Below are positions 23,609 through 37,062 of a DNA stretch of 64,000 nt, one piece after another. The stretch is from an uncultured Halomonas sp. (lineage in GTDB: Bacteria; Pseudomonadota; Gammaproteobacteria; Pseudomonadales; Halomonadaceae), in NCBI RefSeq assembly GCF_946887195.1, contig NZ_CAMPKE010000011.1:73730-137729 (forward strand), given 5' to 3'. A program made the translations under genes and the position numbers. The stretch's first letter is position 1, and each line of letters begins with the position of its first letter. The notes beneath the pieces were generated by a model that did not search any database, had not been told where the DNA came from, and was given only the letters and a program-made list of their open reading frames with translations.

Positions 23609-24812
23609 CGTTGATCTCCAGGTCGTCGTCGAACGGCCAGCTCAAACTGCCGCGATCGAGCAGGAGCGCCAGTAATTCGGCACTGCCGGGATGCTGGAGC
23701 ACTTGAGCGTTCACGTTCAGTGCGGCATCGCCGCTGAGCAGCGCGGCCAGGCCGGCATCACAGGCCAGGCCATCGCCATCGACGAAAAGCGTGGCGCGTT
23801 TTTCATCATGCTGGCGATAGGCGAAGCGCGAGCCCAGCGTGCGTTCGAGAGTGATGCCGTCTTGTAGCTCGGCAACGAGCTCGGCGATCTCGGTCGGCGA
23901 TTCGGCGGGGATCAACTGATCGACATACTTGGGCTGCGTCATCACGCGTCCGAACCACTGCTCCAATTGCTCGGGATTATCGAGGCTATCGAGGATCAAT
24001 CGACGCATCCGCTCGAGCGCCGCATCGTCGATCTCGCCAGGGTGAGATGTTACCTCGCGACCGGCATCGCCATAGCGGCGTGAGTCGGGTAGCTGCTCGC
24101 CGAGATAGTCGGCGAACGAGGTGATCGCTTCATCGGCGGAGGGGGCGCGAAAGCCCACCGATATCGTCATGCAGTCGTCGGATTGGCTAACGCCGTGGTG
24201 CGCCACGCCCGGTGGCAGATAGAGCATATCACCGGATTCGAGTAGCCAGTCCTGGCCCGCTTGGACCTCGAAGCGTTCGAGCATGCGCAAATCGATGTCG
24301 GCAACGATCGGCGCGTCGTCGGCGACGGGGCCGCCGAGCTGCCAGCGTCGTGTGCCGCTGGCCTGGAGCAGGAAGACATCGTACTGATCGACGTGCGGAC
24401 CGACACTGCCGCCGGGCGGGGCGTAGCTGATCATGATGTCGTCGAGACGCCAGCGCGGTAGAAAACGAAAGTGATCGAGCAGGGCGCTGACTTCGGGTAC
24501 GTAGTGATCGACGGCTTGTACCAGCAGTGTCCAGTCACGCTCGGGCAGGCGCGCGAAGGTGGCATCGGTGAAAGGCCCGTGGCTGACCCGCCAGGGCTTG
24601 GCGACTCCGTCCTCATCGACGCCTTGCTCTTCGATCAGCCGCGCCTCGACGCTATCTTCGCAGGCCAGCCCGGCCAACTCATCGGGAGAGAGCGGCGAGA
24701 CGAAATCGGGCAGGGCGCCACGAATCAGCAGCGGCTTCTGCTGCCAGTAATTGCGCAGAAACTCGGCGGCGGTCAAGCCACAGAGCAGGGTGAGAGGCGT
24801 ATCAGAGGACAT
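23601..24812 (-). CDS. roxA: Cupin (JmjC-type) ribosomal oxygenase, RoxA-like
   Basis: A 403-residue Fe(II)/2-oxoglutarate oxygenase. The metal-binding H-x-D is in GSVGPHVDQYDVFLLQ and the second His in LPPGVAHHGVSQSDD, the same layout as E. coli YcfD/RoxA, which hydroxylates an Arg of ribosomal protein L16. The RRWQLGG segment after the HxD motif also matches. The C-terminal half (about 220-400) corresponds to the dimerisation and winged-helix region of that family. The start at 24812 follows AGGTGG; an in-frame GTG at 24821 is possible. It is followed, with an 8-nt overlap, by the GNAT gene. Confidence 0.88.
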   Translation of the reverse strand: MSSDTPLTLLCGLTAAEFLRNYWQQKPLLIRGALPDFVSPLSPDELAGLACEDSVEARLIEEQGVDEDGVAKPWRVSHGPFTDATFARLPERDWTLLVQAVDHYVPEVSALLDHFRFLPRWRLDDIMISYAPPGGSVGPHVDQYDVFLLQASGTRRWQLGGPVADDAPIVADIDLRMLERFEVQAGQDWLLESGDMLYLPPGVAHHGVSQSDDCMTISVGFRAPSADEAITSFADYLGEQLPDSRRYGDAGREVTSHPGEIDDAALERMRRLILDSLDNPEQLEQWFGRVMTQPKYVDQLIPAESPTEIAELVAELQDGITLERTLGSRFAYRQHDEKRATLFVDGDGLACDAGLAALLSGDAALNVNAQVLQHPGSAELLALLLDRGSLSWPFDDDLEINDE

Positions 24813-24861
24813 AAAGACCACCTGTGTCCGGGATATGTTGAACCGCTTGGGCCTCCAGAGT

Positions 24862-24972
24862 CGCGGCTACCCCGGCGGCAGGCCTGTGCGAGGGCGCTGT
24901 AAATACCTCCCTGTACGCTACCGATTCCTTCCCTGGAATCGGACCCTCTTCAGGCCTGCCCCTGGCGCCGCT
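24862..24972. repeat. Imperfect palindromic repeat with central hairpin between purB and roxA
   Basis: Outer arms GCGGCTACCCCGGCGGCAGG (24863-24882) and CAGGCCTGCCCCTGGCGCCG (24951-24970) are imperfect inverted copies that share GGCAGGCCTG. In the centre, CCGATTCC and GGAATCGG (24921-24942) form a perfect 8-bp hairpin. No reading frame is evident. The structure looks like a dispersed bacterial intergenic palindrome. It fills most of the 192-nt gap upstream of roxA and downstream of purB (no, purB also reads on the minus strand and ends at 25005), so it lies between the two minus-strand genes. Confidence 0.6.
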
Positions 24973-25004
24973 CACCTTGGTGGGCAGCTCTTTCAGCTTC
25001 TAGC

Positions 25005-26384
<1,380 letters not shown>

Positions 26385-26449
26385 TCATGTTTCCAGGTCA
26401 CGTGGTGTCGATGGCACGCCACCTCGTGGCGCCTCGTTTCGATACGATT

Positions 26450-27088
26450 TCAGAGCAGCCGATCCAGGGTTTTTTTCATCGCCGCACGCTGGAATATCAG
26501 CTTCCAGCGCCGCCCACCCTGCTGATGCCAGAGCAGCGCGAAGCGAATGCCGGAAAGCAGCGCGGCACGTACCCGTTCGGGCATCATGCGCTGCTGTAGC
26601 AACCCGGGATCGCCCTGGACGACGATGCGCTGGCGGAAGGTGGAAATGGTGTTCTGGTATAGCTCGCCAAGGCTGGCAACGACGTTTTCGTGGGTGTCGT
26701 CGAAGTGCTCGGCCTGACCCTGGATACGCGTCAAGCGCTCGCCCAATGTGTTTATCATCGCTGGCTGCTTGCGTAGTTTCTGCATCAGCATCAGCAGCGA
26801 AAAGCCATAACGCAACACGGCCGGGTCGGCCCGTTCGCGGCCGACCACGGCATTGAGCACGTCGAGTCCCTGGCGCAGATTGTTGTGATGGCCGCCGTAA
26901 ATGGCTTCGAAGCTGGTCGGGTCGGTGTCGAGCGTGGCGCGAATCAGCGTCTGCCAGGCGCGCTCGTCGCACTGCCCGGTGCGTGCCAGTTGATCGACCA
27001 CCGCGGCGGCCTGGAACACCCCGGCCAGAGCGATGGCCTGGCGGGCCGTCGCATCCTTTGGCGCAGGCTGGATCGGAAAGGTATTCAT
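26450..27088 (-). CDS. hflD: HflD homologue, lysogenization regulator family
   Basis: A 212-residue mostly helical protein of the HflD (YcfC) family. HflD was first found through its effect on phage lambda CII in E. coli; its normal cellular role is not settled. Recognised by [20 protein letters not shown] at the start, [12 protein letters not shown], and [21 protein letters not shown] near the end. The ATG overlaps the mnmA stop (ATGA), so translation is coupled. The order mnmA-hflD-purB is conserved widely in gammaproteobacteria and supports the call. Confidence 0.93.
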   Translation of the reverse strand: MNTFPIQPAPKDATARQAIALAGVFQAAAVVDQLARTGQCDERAWQTLIRATLDTDPTSFEAIYGGHHNNLRQGLDVLNAVVGRERADPAVLRYGFSLLMLMQKLRKQPAMINTLGERLTRIQGQAEHFDDTHENVVASLGELYQNTISTFRQRIVVQGDPGLLQQRMMPERVRAALLSGIRFALLWHQQGGRRWKLIFQRAAMKKTLDRLL

Positions 27089-28245
27089 GCGGCCTTTGCC
27101 CCTTGCTTCCAGGCGTCGCGAATCACGCCGCCGCCCAGGCAGATATCGCCGTCGTAGAGTACCAGCGATTGCCCCGGCGTCACGGCGCGCTGAGGATCGT
27201 CGAAGACCACCTGTACGCCGCCATCGTCGCGCACATGCATGTGGCAGGGTTCATCGGTTTGGCGGTAACGGGTCTTGGCGGTCAGCCTGGCCTCGCTGGC
27301 GGGTGGCTCACCGGCGATCCAATCCATGGCTTCGGTGATCAGGGTGTCGGTGTACAGCAGCGGATGCTGCTGGCCCTGCACGGCGATCAGCACGTTGCGT
27401 TCCAGATCCTTGCCGGCCACGAACCAGGGCGCATCGGAATAATCGGCCAGGCCGCCGATGCCGAGGCCCTGCCGCTGGCCCAGCGTGTAGTACATCAGGC
27501 CCATGTGTTCGCCGATGTCGTCGCCCTCCGGGGTTTCGATGCGTCCCGGCTGGGCCGGCAGGTACTGTTGCAAGAAGTCGCGAAAGCGCCGCTCGCCGAT
27601 GAAACAGATACCGGTGGAGTCCTTCTTGCGCGCCGTTGCCAGGCCGTGTTGCTCGGCCAGTTCGCGCACGGCGGGTTTTTCCAGCTCGCCGATCGGGAAC
27701 AGGCTGCGGGCGATGGCGGCCTCGGGCACGGCATGCAGGAAATAGCTCTGATCCTTGTTGACATCCAGGCCCTTGAGCAACAAGGCCCGGCTAGCGCCTT
27801 GGCCCCGTCCCCGGCGCACATAGTGGCCGGTGGCGATCTTCTCGGCGCCGAGCATTTCGGCGTAATCGAGGAACACCTTGAACTTGATCTCGCGGTTGCA
27901 AAGAATATCGGGATTGGGTGTTCTCCCGGCCCGATACTCGGCCAGGAAATGCTCGAAGACGTTGTCCCAGTACTCGGCGGCGAAATTGGCGGTATGCAGC
28001 CGGATGCCGAGCTTCTCGCAGACCGCCTGGGCATCCGCCAGATCCGTCTTGGCGGTGCAGTATTCGCTGCCGTCGTCTTCGTCCCAGTTCTTCATGAACA
28101 GGCCTTCGACCCGATAGCCCTGCTCGAGCAGCAGCAGCGCGGCAACGGAGGAGTCGACACCGCCGGACATGCCGACGATGACCTTGCCCGCGGCAGAGGG
28201 CTGCACGGTCGTGGTTGAAGTTCGCGTGGCTTGAGAAATGGCCAT
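27085..28245 (-). CDS. mnmA: tRNA-specific 2-thiouridylase
   Basis: Adds sulfur to uridine 34 of tRNA-Lys, Glu and Gln. The N-terminal PP-loop [19 protein letters not shown] activates the uridine with ATP. The two catalytic Cys are in [13 protein letters not shown] and [11 protein letters not shown], about 100 residues apart as expected. The C-terminal beta barrel domains follow ([13 protein letters not shown], then ALTPGQS-type [19 protein letters not shown]). The 386-residue form starts at ATG 28245; ATG 28275 and a TTG at 28281 are in-frame alternatives and no ribosome binding site is decisive. The tRNA-Glu at the right edge of this window is one of its expected substrates. Confidence 0.95.
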   Translation of the reverse strand: MAISQATRTSTTTVQPSAAGKVIVGMSGGVDSSVAALLLLEQGYRVEGLFMKNWDEDDGSEYCTAKTDLADAQAVCEKLGIRLHTANFAAEYWDNVFEHFLAEYRAGRTPNPDILCNREIKFKVFLDYAEMLGAEKIATGHYVRRGRGQGASRALLLKGLDVNKDQSYFLHAVPEAAIARSLFPIGELEKPAVRELAEQHGLATARKKDSTGICFIGERRFRDFLQQYLPAQPGRIETPEGDDIGEHMGLMYYTLGQRQGLGIGGLADYSDAPWFVAGKDLERNVLIAVQGQQHPLLYTDTLITEAMDWIAGEPPASEARLTAKTRYRQTDEPCHMHVRDDGGVQVVFDDPQRAVTPGQSLVLYDGDICLGGGVIRDAWKQGAKAA

Positions 28246-28350
28246 TCTCGAATGAACGCTCGCAAAAATCGTCATCCGCAAGCGCCATGAACGCTCACGG
28301 ATGAAAGGCTGAAAGATTGCGCGGGATTATACCGATTATGCTGTCGAGCG

Positions 28351-28800
28351 TCAGCGTTCACGGATGACATCGAGCGGATAGAGCTTGCCGCCGCGGACAT
28401 CGCGCAGCCGCTGCATGACCAATGGGCTGCGCAGCCGCCCGGCGCGATCGAGATCGTCGATCTCGTCCAGGGTCAGCCAATGAGCGCCGACGATGCCGGT
28501 ATCCAACGGGTTGTCGAGCCGGGCCAGCGGCAGGCCGACGAAGCCATGGCTGTGAAAGACCAGCCCATCGCCGGCGGTGAAGACATAAAGCCCCAGGTAG
28601 TCGGTGATGGCGACCTGCCAGGCGGCCTCCTCACGGGTCTCGCGCGCTGCGGCCTCGGCCAGGCGTTCGCCGGGCTCCAGATGTCCGGCGGGCTGATTGA
28701 ATTGGCTGAAAGGCCCGCCCCGGTCCTCCTCGACCAGCAGGTAACGACCGGCGCGTTCGATGACCGAGGCAACGGTAATATGCGGTAACCATCGTTTCAT
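28351..28800 (-). CDS. nudJ: NUDIX hydrolase NudJ
   Basis: A 149-residue phosphohydrolase; E. coli NudJ (YmfB) removes phosphate from nucleoside tri- and diphosphates and HMP-PP. The N-terminus [19 protein letters not shown] and the C-terminal [12 protein letters not shown] ... KLYPLDVI align with NudJ by eye. The NUDIX box begins correctly ([20 protein letters not shown]), but the usual Gly after the EE pair is Ala (EEAAW), an uncommon change close to the metal site. The ATG overlaps the rluE stop by 4 nt. It sits between rluE and mnmA exactly as in E. coli. Confidence 0.9.
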   Translation of the reverse strand: MKRWLPHITVASVIERAGRYLLVEEDRGGPFSQFNQPAGHLEPGERLAEAAARETREEAAWQVAITDYLGLYVFTAGDGLVFHSHGFVGLPLARLDNPLDTGIVGAHWLTLDEIDDLDRAGRLRSPLVMQRLRDVRGGKLYPLDVIRER

Positions 28801-29396
28801 GACTGTTTCCTCATGCGGCGAGCCGGTCGTCTCTGCTGATGCTTCACCGCGGGGGCGTGCAGTGTCTCGCTGCGCCATTCGCCGGGCTGCAGGCCATCCA
28901 GGCGCCAGCCGCCAATGGCGACGCGGATCAAGCGCAAGGTCGGGTGGCCGATATGCGCGGTCATGCGGCGCACCTGGCGGTTGCGTCCTTCGCTGATCGT
29001 CAGCTCCAGCCAGGTGCAGGGAGCGTTCTCGCGCTGGCGGATCGGCGGCTGGCGAGGAGCGACGGTGGGGTCGCGCAACGGCCTGACCCTGGCTGGGCGC
29101 GTCGGTCCATCCTTTAATGTCACGCCCTGGCGCAGGGCGTCAAGTGCCGCCCCGTCCGGCGTGCCCTCGACCTGCACCCAATAGGTCTTGGGCTGCTTGT
29201 GTCGCGGATCGCTGATGCGATGAATCAGCGCGCCGTCATCGGTCAGCAGCAACAGCCCCTCGGAGTCATAATCGAGCCGCCCCGCGGCATAGATGCCGGG
29301 GACGCCGATGACCTCCGCCAACGTGGCTCGTCCCTGGCTATCGGTGAACTGGGAAAGCATCCGGTAGGGTTTGTGCAACAGATATAGCATGCTCAT
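28797..29396 (-). CDS. rluE: 23S rRNA pseudouridine synthase E
   Basis: Makes pseudouridine in 23S rRNA (position 2457 in E. coli). About 199 residues, with the RsuA-family core. The catalytic Asp is in [32 protein letters not shown] and the closing [25 protein letters not shown] are typical. As in E. coli RluE, it lacks an N-terminal S4 domain. The start may be 29396 or 29390. The last bases overlap nudJ (ATGA). It is divergent from icd, with 272 nt between them and no other gene visible there. Confidence 0.92.
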   Translation of the reverse strand: MSMLYLLHKPYRMLSQFTDSQGRATLAEVIGVPGIYAAGRLDYDSEGLLLLTDDGALIHRISDPRHKQPKTYWVQVEGTPDGAALDALRQGVTLKDGPTRPARVRPLRDPTVAPRQPPIRQRENAPCTWLELTISEGRNRQVRRMTAHIGHPTLRLIRVAIGGWRLDGLQPGEWRSETLHAPAVKHQQRRPARRMRKQS

Positions 29397-29398
29397 AA

Positions 29399-31903
<2,505 letters not shown>

Positions 31904-31931
31904 CCGGGAGAGTATCCGGCCGGCTACGATG

Positions 31932-31962
31932 CCCCTGCTCATGCCCGAGCGGGGGTTTTTTC
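31932..31962 (+). terminator. Rho-independent terminator of icd
   Basis: An imperfect GC-rich stem (CCCCTGCTC against GAGCGGGGG, one bulge) is followed by TTTTTT. It starts 29 nt past the icd stop codon. Confidence 0.85.
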
Positions 31963-32111
31963 TTGAGTCCCCTTGCAAGGTTCGCCCACGGGACGCATCT
32001 TGCAATGAACCTGAATGTGTTGCGGGCGTCCAATAACTGTTGGCGTCGCGCATGCGATTCGGCTTGTACCGATGGACTACGCCTCTTATGTTCAAGACAG
32101 AGAATGCGACG

Positions 32112-32474
32112 ATGACTGCCGTGGCGATGCCTTCCTGGGCGGGGATGACGCGCCCTCCACGGCCACAGGAGGAGAGCGAGGACGACCTGGCGATCAAGCC
32201 GGCCGATCCCGAACTCGAGGAGCCACCGCGCTACAAGGTGGTGTTGCATAACGACGACTTTACCCCCATGGAGTTTGTCGTCGAGGTGCTGCAGACCTTC
32301 TTCTACATGGATAGCGAAAAGGCCGTCCAGATCATGCTGGCGGTGCACACTCAAGGTAAGGCGACCTGTGGCATCTTTACCCGCGATATCGCGGAAACCA
32401 AGAGTCATCTGGTCAACGATTACGCACGAGAATGCCAGCACCCGCTGCTGTGCGATATCGATAGGGCCGACTGA
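32112..32474 (+). CDS. clpS: ClpS, adaptor of ClpAP for N-degron substrates
   Basis: A cytoplasmic adaptor that binds proteins with N-terminal Leu, Phe, Tyr or Trp and delivers them to ClpAP. The core is typical: [21 protein letters not shown] (with the ligand-binding Asn-Asp-Asp and Met), [19 protein letters not shown], and the end [10 protein letters not shown]. The 120-residue form begins at ATG 32112 after AGAGAA; ATG 32088 in the same frame is possible. The N-terminal 40 residues are a Pro/acidic tail that enters the ClpA pore. The clpA gene follows 96 nt later, and bpt and aat, which make substrates, are close by. Confidence 0.93.
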   Translation: MTAVAMPSWAGMTRPPRPQEESEDDLAIKPADPELEEPPRYKVVLHNDDFTPMEFVVEVLQTFFYMDSEKAVQIMLAVHTQGKATCGIFTRDIAETKSHLVNDYARECQHPLLCDIDRAD

Positions 32475-32570
32475 CGTTGAGCAACGTGACAGTCTAGGGC
32501 TTGCGAAACTGCCCAATGTGCCCGATTGTGAAAGTGCCGACGATGCCCAAGCGGCTAGAAGGGGACTGCC

Positions 32571-34835
32571 ATGCTGAGCAAAGAACTTGAATTGACCCTG
32601 AACACGGCCTTCACGGTGGCGCGCTCCAAGCGTCATGAGTTCATGACCGTCGAGCACCTGCTGCTGGCCCTGTTGGACAACGCCTCCGCGGCGGATGTGC
32701 TGCGCGCCTGCGGAGCCAACCTGGACAAGTTGCGCTCGGACCTGCAGGACTTCATCAACTCCACCACGCCACTGATTCCCGAGGACCAGGAAGATCGCGA
32801 AACACAGCCGACGCTGGGTTTTCAGCGTGTGCTGCAGCGTGCGGTTTTCCACGTTCAATCCTCCGGCAAGTCCGAGGTGACGGGAGCCAACGTGCTGGTG
32901 GCGATCTTCTCCGAGCAGGAGAGCCAGGCCGTCTATTTCCTCAAGCAGCAGAACGTGGCGCGAGTCGATGCGGTCAACTATATCGCCCACGGTATTTCCA
33001 AGGTTGCCGGCCACGGCCAGAACCCGTCGCCGTCTCAGGACGCCGAGGAGGGCGAGGAAGGAGTGAGCGAAGGCAATGCGCATCCTTTGACCGGTTATGC
33101 CACCAATCTCAACGAACAGGCTCGGCTCGGCAAGATCGACCCGCTGATCGGGCGCGACCATGAACTCGAGCGCACCGTGCAGATTCTTGCCCGTCGGCGC
33201 AAGAACAATCCCTTGCTGGTGGGCGAAGCCGGTGTCGGCAAGACCGCCATCGCCGAAGGCCTCGCCAAGCGGATCGTCGAAGAGGACGTGCCCGAAGTGA
33301 TCAGCGACGCCGTGGTCTACTCGCTGGACATGGGCGCGCTGCTTGCCGGCACCAAGTACCGTGGCGATTTCGAGAAACGTTTGAAGAGCCTGCTGGCCGA
33401 GCTCAAGAAGCAGCCCAATTCGATTCTGTTCATCGACGAGATTCATACCGTGATCGGCGCCGGCGCGGCATCCGGTGGCGTGATGGACGCCTCCAATCTG
33501 CTCAAGCCGCTGCTGTCGTCCGGCGAACTGCGCTGCATCGGTTCGACCACGTTCCAGGAGTTTCGCGGTATCTTCGAGAAGGATCGGGCGCTGGCGCGGC
33601 GCTTCCAGAAAGTCGACGTCATGGAGCCATCGGTCGAAGACACCATTCGTATTCTCAAGGGTTTGCGCGGTCGCTTCGAGGAGCATCACCAGCTCAAGTA
33701 CACCGATTCGGCGCTGGATAGCGCGGTACGTCTGGCGGATCGCTACATCAACGATCGCCACCTGCCGGACAAGGCCATCGACGTGATCGACGAGGCCGGT
33801 GCGCATCAGCGCCTGCTGCCGCCCGAAGTGCGGGTGTCGACCATCGATGTCGAGCAGGTCGAGGCGGTGGTCGCCTCGATCGCACGAATTCCGCCGAAAA
33901 GCGTATCGAGCTCCGATCGCAAGTTGCTGTCGAATCTCGAGCGCGATCTCAAGATGCTGGTGTTCGGCCAGGACGAAGCCATCCAGAGCCTGTCGGCGGC
34001 GATCAAGCTGTCGCGCGCCGGGCTCAAGTCGCCGGACAAGCCGGTGGGCAGCTTCCTGTTCGCCGGGCCGACCGGGGTCGGCAAGACCGAAGTCGCCCGT
34101 CAGCTCGCCCAGTTGATGGGCATCGAGCTGGTGCGCTTCGACATGTCCGAGTACATGGAGCGTCACACCGTGTCGCGGCTGATCGGCGCACCGCCAGGTT
34201 ATGTCGGCTACGATCAGGGTGGGCTGCTCACCGAGGCGATCACCAAGCAACCCCACTGCGTGCTGCTGCTCGACGAGATCGAGAAGGCGCATCCCGAGGT
34301 CTTCAACCTGCTGCTGCAGGTCATGGACCATGGCCGCTTGACCGACAACAACGGTCGTGAGGCGGATTTCCGTCACGTGATCGTGATCATGACCTCGAAC
34401 GCCGGCGCCGAGCAGATCTCGCGGCGCTCGATCGGCTTCCAGTCGCAGGATCACTCCACCGACGGCATGGAGATCATTCGCAAGACCTTCTCGCCGGAGT
34501 TCCGTAACCGCCTGGATGGCATCATCCAGTTCCATGGCCTGGCGCCGTCGGTGGTGCGCAGTGTAGTCGACAAGTTCCTGGTCGAACTGCAGGCGCAACT
34601 CGACGAGAAGCGCGTGCAACTCGATGTCGACGAACAGGCGCGGACGTGGCTGGCCGAGCAGGGTTACGATCCGGAGATGGGCGCCCGGCCGATGGCGCGC
34701 GTGATTCAGGAAAAGCTCAAGAAGCCGCTGGCCGAGATGATCCTGTTCGGCGAGTTGGCCGAACATGGCGGGCTGGTTCACGTGACGGTGGAGGGCGGCG
34801 AGTTGCACCTGGCCACGGAAGCGGAGTTGGCTTGA
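32571..34835 (+). CDS. clpA: ATP-dependent Clp protease ATP-binding subunit ClpA
   Basis: An AAA+ unfoldase that feeds proteins to ClpP. At 754 residues it is the length of E. coli ClpA (758). It has an N-domain of about 145 residues ([14 protein letters not shown], where ClpS docks), a first AAA domain with Walker [10 protein letters not shown] and Walker [10 protein letters not shown], and a second with Walker [10 protein letters not shown] and Walker [14 protein letters not shown]. Sensor/arginine residues near FRNRLDG and the C-terminal region follow. AAGGGGA precedes the ATG. The gene ends with a terminator at 34929. Confidence 0.96.
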   Translation: MLSKELELTLNTAFTVARSKRHEFMTVEHLLLALLDNASAADVLRACGANLDKLRSDLQDFINSTTPLIPEDQEDRETQPTLGFQRVLQRAVFHVQSSGKSEVTGANVLVAIFSEQESQAVYFLKQQNVARVDAVNYIAHGISKVAGHGQNPSPSQDAEEGEEGVSEGNAHPLTGYATNLNEQARLGKIDPLIGRDHELERTVQILARRRKNNPLLVGEAGVGKTAIAEGLAKRIVEEDVPEVISDAVVYSLDMGALLAGTKYRGDFEKRLKSLLAELKKQPNSILFIDEIHTVIGAGAASGGVMDASNLLKPLLSSGELRCIGSTTFQEFRGIFEKDRALARRFQKVDVMEPSVEDTIRILKGLRGRFEEHHQLKYTDSALDSAVRLADRYINDRHLPDKAIDVIDEAGAHQRLLPPEVRVSTIDVEQVEAVVASIARIPPKSVSSSDRKLLSNLERDLKMLVFGQDEAIQSLSAAIKLSRAGLKSPDKPVGSFLFAGPTGVGKTEVARQLAQLMGIELVRFDMSEYMERHTVSRLIGAPPGYVGYDQGGLLTEAITKQPHCVLLLDEIEKAHPEVFNLLLQVMDHGRLTDNNGREADFRHVIVIMTSNAGAEQISRRSIGFQSQDHSTDGMEIIRKTFSPEFRNRLDGIIQFHGLAPSVVRSVVDKFLVELQAQLDEKRVQLDVDEQARTWLAEQGYDPEMGARPMARVIQEKLKKPLAEMILFGELAEHGGLVHVTVEGGELHLATEAELA

Positions 34836-34928
34836 TATCGAGCGTTGGTCTGATGCCGAGAGTCGGCCGGGAGCAAGGTGCTTCCCGCTGGCTCCCGGTC
34901 AGCCGACTTACCGTGACATGAATGCTTG

Positions 34929-34954
34929 CGCCCTGTCGATGACGGGGCGTTTTA
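34929..34954 (+). terminator. Rho-independent terminator of clpA
   Basis: A 9-bp stem with one G-U pair (CGCCCTGTC with GACGGGGCG), loop GAT, is followed by TTTTATT. It is 94 nt past clpA and on the correct strand. Confidence 0.75.
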
Positions 34955-35016
34955 TTGAGGCAGTCGTGTAATCAGGCGGGTTGTCGTCGAGATTTCGCGA
35001 ATAACGGCAAGTGCGT

Positions 35017-35235
35017 TTAGCGTGAACGGTAGACGATACGTCCCTTGGATAGATCGTAGGGCGTCAGTTCGACCTTGACCTTGTCACCGGTGAGAATGCG
35101 AATGTAGTTTTTACGCATCTTGCCCGAAATATGGGCAGTCACGACATGACCGTTCTCTAGTTCGACACGAAACATGGTGTTGGGCAGGGTGTCGACGACG
35201 ACACCTTCCATTTCAATATGATCTTCTCGGGCCAT
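35017..35235 (-). CDS. infA: Translation initiation factor IF-1
   Basis: Binds the 30S A site during initiation. A 72-residue OB-fold protein, the exact length of E. coli IF-1: [67 protein letters not shown]. The start at 35235 matches the family; longer in-frame starts are rejected. It is convergent with clpA. The location between clpA and the aat/bpt genes is common in gammaproteobacteria. No tRNA-Ser, as found here in E. coli, is visible in the gap. Confidence 0.97.
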   Translation of the reverse strand: MAREDHIEMEGVVVDTLPNTMFRVELENGHVVTAHISGKMRKNYIRILTGDKVKVELTPYDLSKGRIVYRSR

Positions 35236-35360
35236 ATAGGCGGTTCCTCGAATGTGGGGCACGACACATGACAGCGGGCAACCCGCATCGCGTCGCCTTC
35301 GCTAATCAAGATAGCCCGATATTGTGCCGCATGCTGTGCGCCAAGGCAAAAAATCAAATC

Positions 35361-36098
35361 TCAAAGCGGGATACTGCGCCGCCAGTGACGCCCATCGAGG
35401 AACTCCAGGGGCTGAAAGGCGCGCTTGTAATTCATCTTGGGCGACTCACGGATCCAGTAACCCAGATAGACATGGGGCAGGCCATGTTCGAGGGCCTTGT
35501 CGATCTGGCGGAGTACGGCATACGTGCCCAGCGAGCGGCGCTCGAAAGCGGGGGAGGGATCGAAGAAGGTATAGATGGCCGAGAGCCCATGGCTCAGCAG
35601 GTCGATGGCGGCTACGGCGAGCAGTTTACCGTCGAGACGAAACTCCAGCAGCCGCGCATACGGATGATCGAGTGTGAGGAAAGTCCGGTATTGCTCATGG
35701 CTGGGCGGATACATGTCGCCATCGGCGTGCCGAGCACGGATATAGCGTGAATAGAGTGCGTAATGCTCGTTGTCGAAGACGGCCGGCCGTTCAACGACGC
35801 TCAGATCCGCATTGCGGCGTCCGAGCCGGCGCTGAGTGCGGTTGGGCACGAAATCAGCCACCGGAATGCGTACCGAGATACACGCGCGGCACCCCTCGCA
35901 GTGCGGCCGATAGAGATGGCGCCCGCTGCGTCGAAACCCCAATAGCGCCAAGGCATCGTAGACGCCTTGCCCCGGGGATTCCTGAGGATCGAGAAACAGG
36001 GTGGTGGCTTCCCGGCCTGGCAAATAGCTACATGCATGGGGCACAGTCAGAAAGAAACGCAAATCCCGCGCCGGCTGTTGGGGAGCGCTACTGCTCAC
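35361..36098 (-). CDS. bpt: Aspartate/glutamate leucyltransferase
   Basis: Transfers Leu from Leu-tRNA to proteins with N-terminal Asp or Glu, marking them for ClpSAP. It has 245 residues and the ATE-family Cys motif HCEGCRACISVRIPV near residue 70, then YIRARHADGDMYPP and the C-terminal GYWIRESPKMNYKRAFQPLEFL, which is typical of bacterial Bpt rather than eukaryotic ATE1. The start is taken as GTG at 36098, preceded by AGGA, giving an N-terminus that leads quickly into ARDLRFFLTVPHACSYLPGR. An ATG at 36167 would overlap aat by 80 nt. With the GTG, it overlaps aat by 11 nt and is translationally coupled. Confidence 0.92.
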   Translation of the reverse strand: MSSSAPQQPARDLRFFLTVPHACSYLPGREATTLFLDPQESPGQGVYDALALLGFRRSGRHLYRPHCEGCRACISVRIPVADFVPNRTQRRLGRRNADLSVVERPAVFDNEHYALYSRYIRARHADGDMYPPSHEQYRTFLTLDHPYARLLEFRLDGKLLAVAAIDLLSHGLSAIYTFFDPSPAFERRSLGTYAVLRQIDKALEHGLPHVYLGYWIRESPKMNYKRAFQPLEFLDGRHWRRSIPL

Positions 36099-36810
36099 GT
36101 TCCTGGCCTCCCGAGTCGCGTGGTATCGATAGCATTGGATCCCAGTCTGGCGCCGGTCGATCCGCATATTGATTAAGGTAGTTGATGAATTGGTCTCGGG
36201 CGATACTCCGCGCGCCCAGACTGAGAAGATGCGGCGTCGTCATCTGGCAGTCGATCAGGCCGCCGCCCTGTCGTTCGAGATAGCGTGCGAGATGCACCAG
36301 CGCGACCTTGGAGGCATCGCGTTCGAGCGAGAACATCGATTCGCCGAAGAACACGCGCCCGATGGCGACGCCATACAGGCCGCCGACCAGATGGCCATGA
36401 CGCCGGACCTCGATCGAATGGGCATGGCCCAATTGGTGCAGACGACGATAGGCAGCCTGCATCGATGCGGTGATCCAGGTACCCTCGGCGTCGGCTCGTG
36501 GAGCGGCGCAGGCCTCGATGACCGCCGCGAAATCGTTATCGCAGGTGATATCGAAGCCGGCGTTGCGCAGGCGCTTGGCCAGGCTGCGGCGTACACGGAT
36601 CTCGCCGGAGAACAGCACCAGGCGCGGATCGGGACTCCACCAGAGAATCGGCTGGTCGTCGGCGAACCAGGGGAAGATGCCGCGCCGATAGGCGGCGAGC
36701 AGCCAGTCCGGGGTCAATGCCCCACCGGCGGCCAATAGGCCATCGGGCGCATCGAGCGCACTATCGAGGGGTGGAAAGTGAATCGGTTGGGCGGGTAGCC
36801 AGGGCAGCAT
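36088..36810 (-). CDS. aat: Leucyl/phenylalanyl-tRNA--protein transferase
   Basis: Transfers Leu or Phe from tRNA to proteins with N-terminal Arg or Lys. It has 240 residues (E. coli 234). Motifs: FPPLDSALDAPDGLLAAGG, LLAAYRRGIFPWF, ILWWSPDPRLVL, GTWITASMQAAYRRLHQLGHAHSIEV, and GRVFFGESMFS. Together with Bpt, ClpS and ClpA it completes both branches of the bacterial N-degron pathway in one 5-kb region. It is the first gene of an aat-bpt pair. The ATG at 36810 has only a weak ribosome binding site. Confidence 0.96.
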   Translation of the reverse strand: MLPWLPAQPIHFPPLDSALDAPDGLLAAGGALTPDWLLAAYRRGIFPWFADDQPILWWSPDPRLVLFSGEIRVRRSLAKRLRNAGFDITCDNDFAAVIEACAAPRADAEGTWITASMQAAYRRLHQLGHAHSIEVRRHGHLVGGLYGVAIGRVFFGESMFSLERDASKVALVHLARYLERQGGGLIDCQMTTPHLLSLGARSIARDQFINYLNQYADRPAPDWDPMLSIPRDSGGQEREQ

Positions 36811-37062
36811 GGAATCCAGTCATCGTATTGAAGGAACCGCAACGGGTGAGTTTGACGCCGTTGCCTGGCGATCACAACGTCTGGCGAATCGGGGCGCGCA
36901 AGGCAATCGAAGGGCTGCCCCCTGTGCCATAAGGCTCAGGCTCGGTATGATGTCGTCCTCGTAAAGACAATGTCATGCCCCGTCGGATGCCAAGGGCGAA
37001 TCGGGCAAGATCGCCTGGCGGAATCCGGTCGGCGAACAGGTGGTAGCAAGGGGGTAGGCCAT

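Noticed and set aside
34836..35016. Possible tRNA-Ser between clpA and infA, as in E. coli
   Set aside because: No cloverleaf or CCA end could be found there; only a terminator is present.
36099..36167. ATG start of Bpt inside aat
   Set aside because: It would overlap aat by 80 nt with no ribosome binding site; GTG at 36098 has AGGA and fits family length.
36970..37062. Upstream ATG of FtsK
   Set aside because: It lacks a good ribosome binding site and adds residues not seen in FtsK; kept only as an alternative to TTG 37063.
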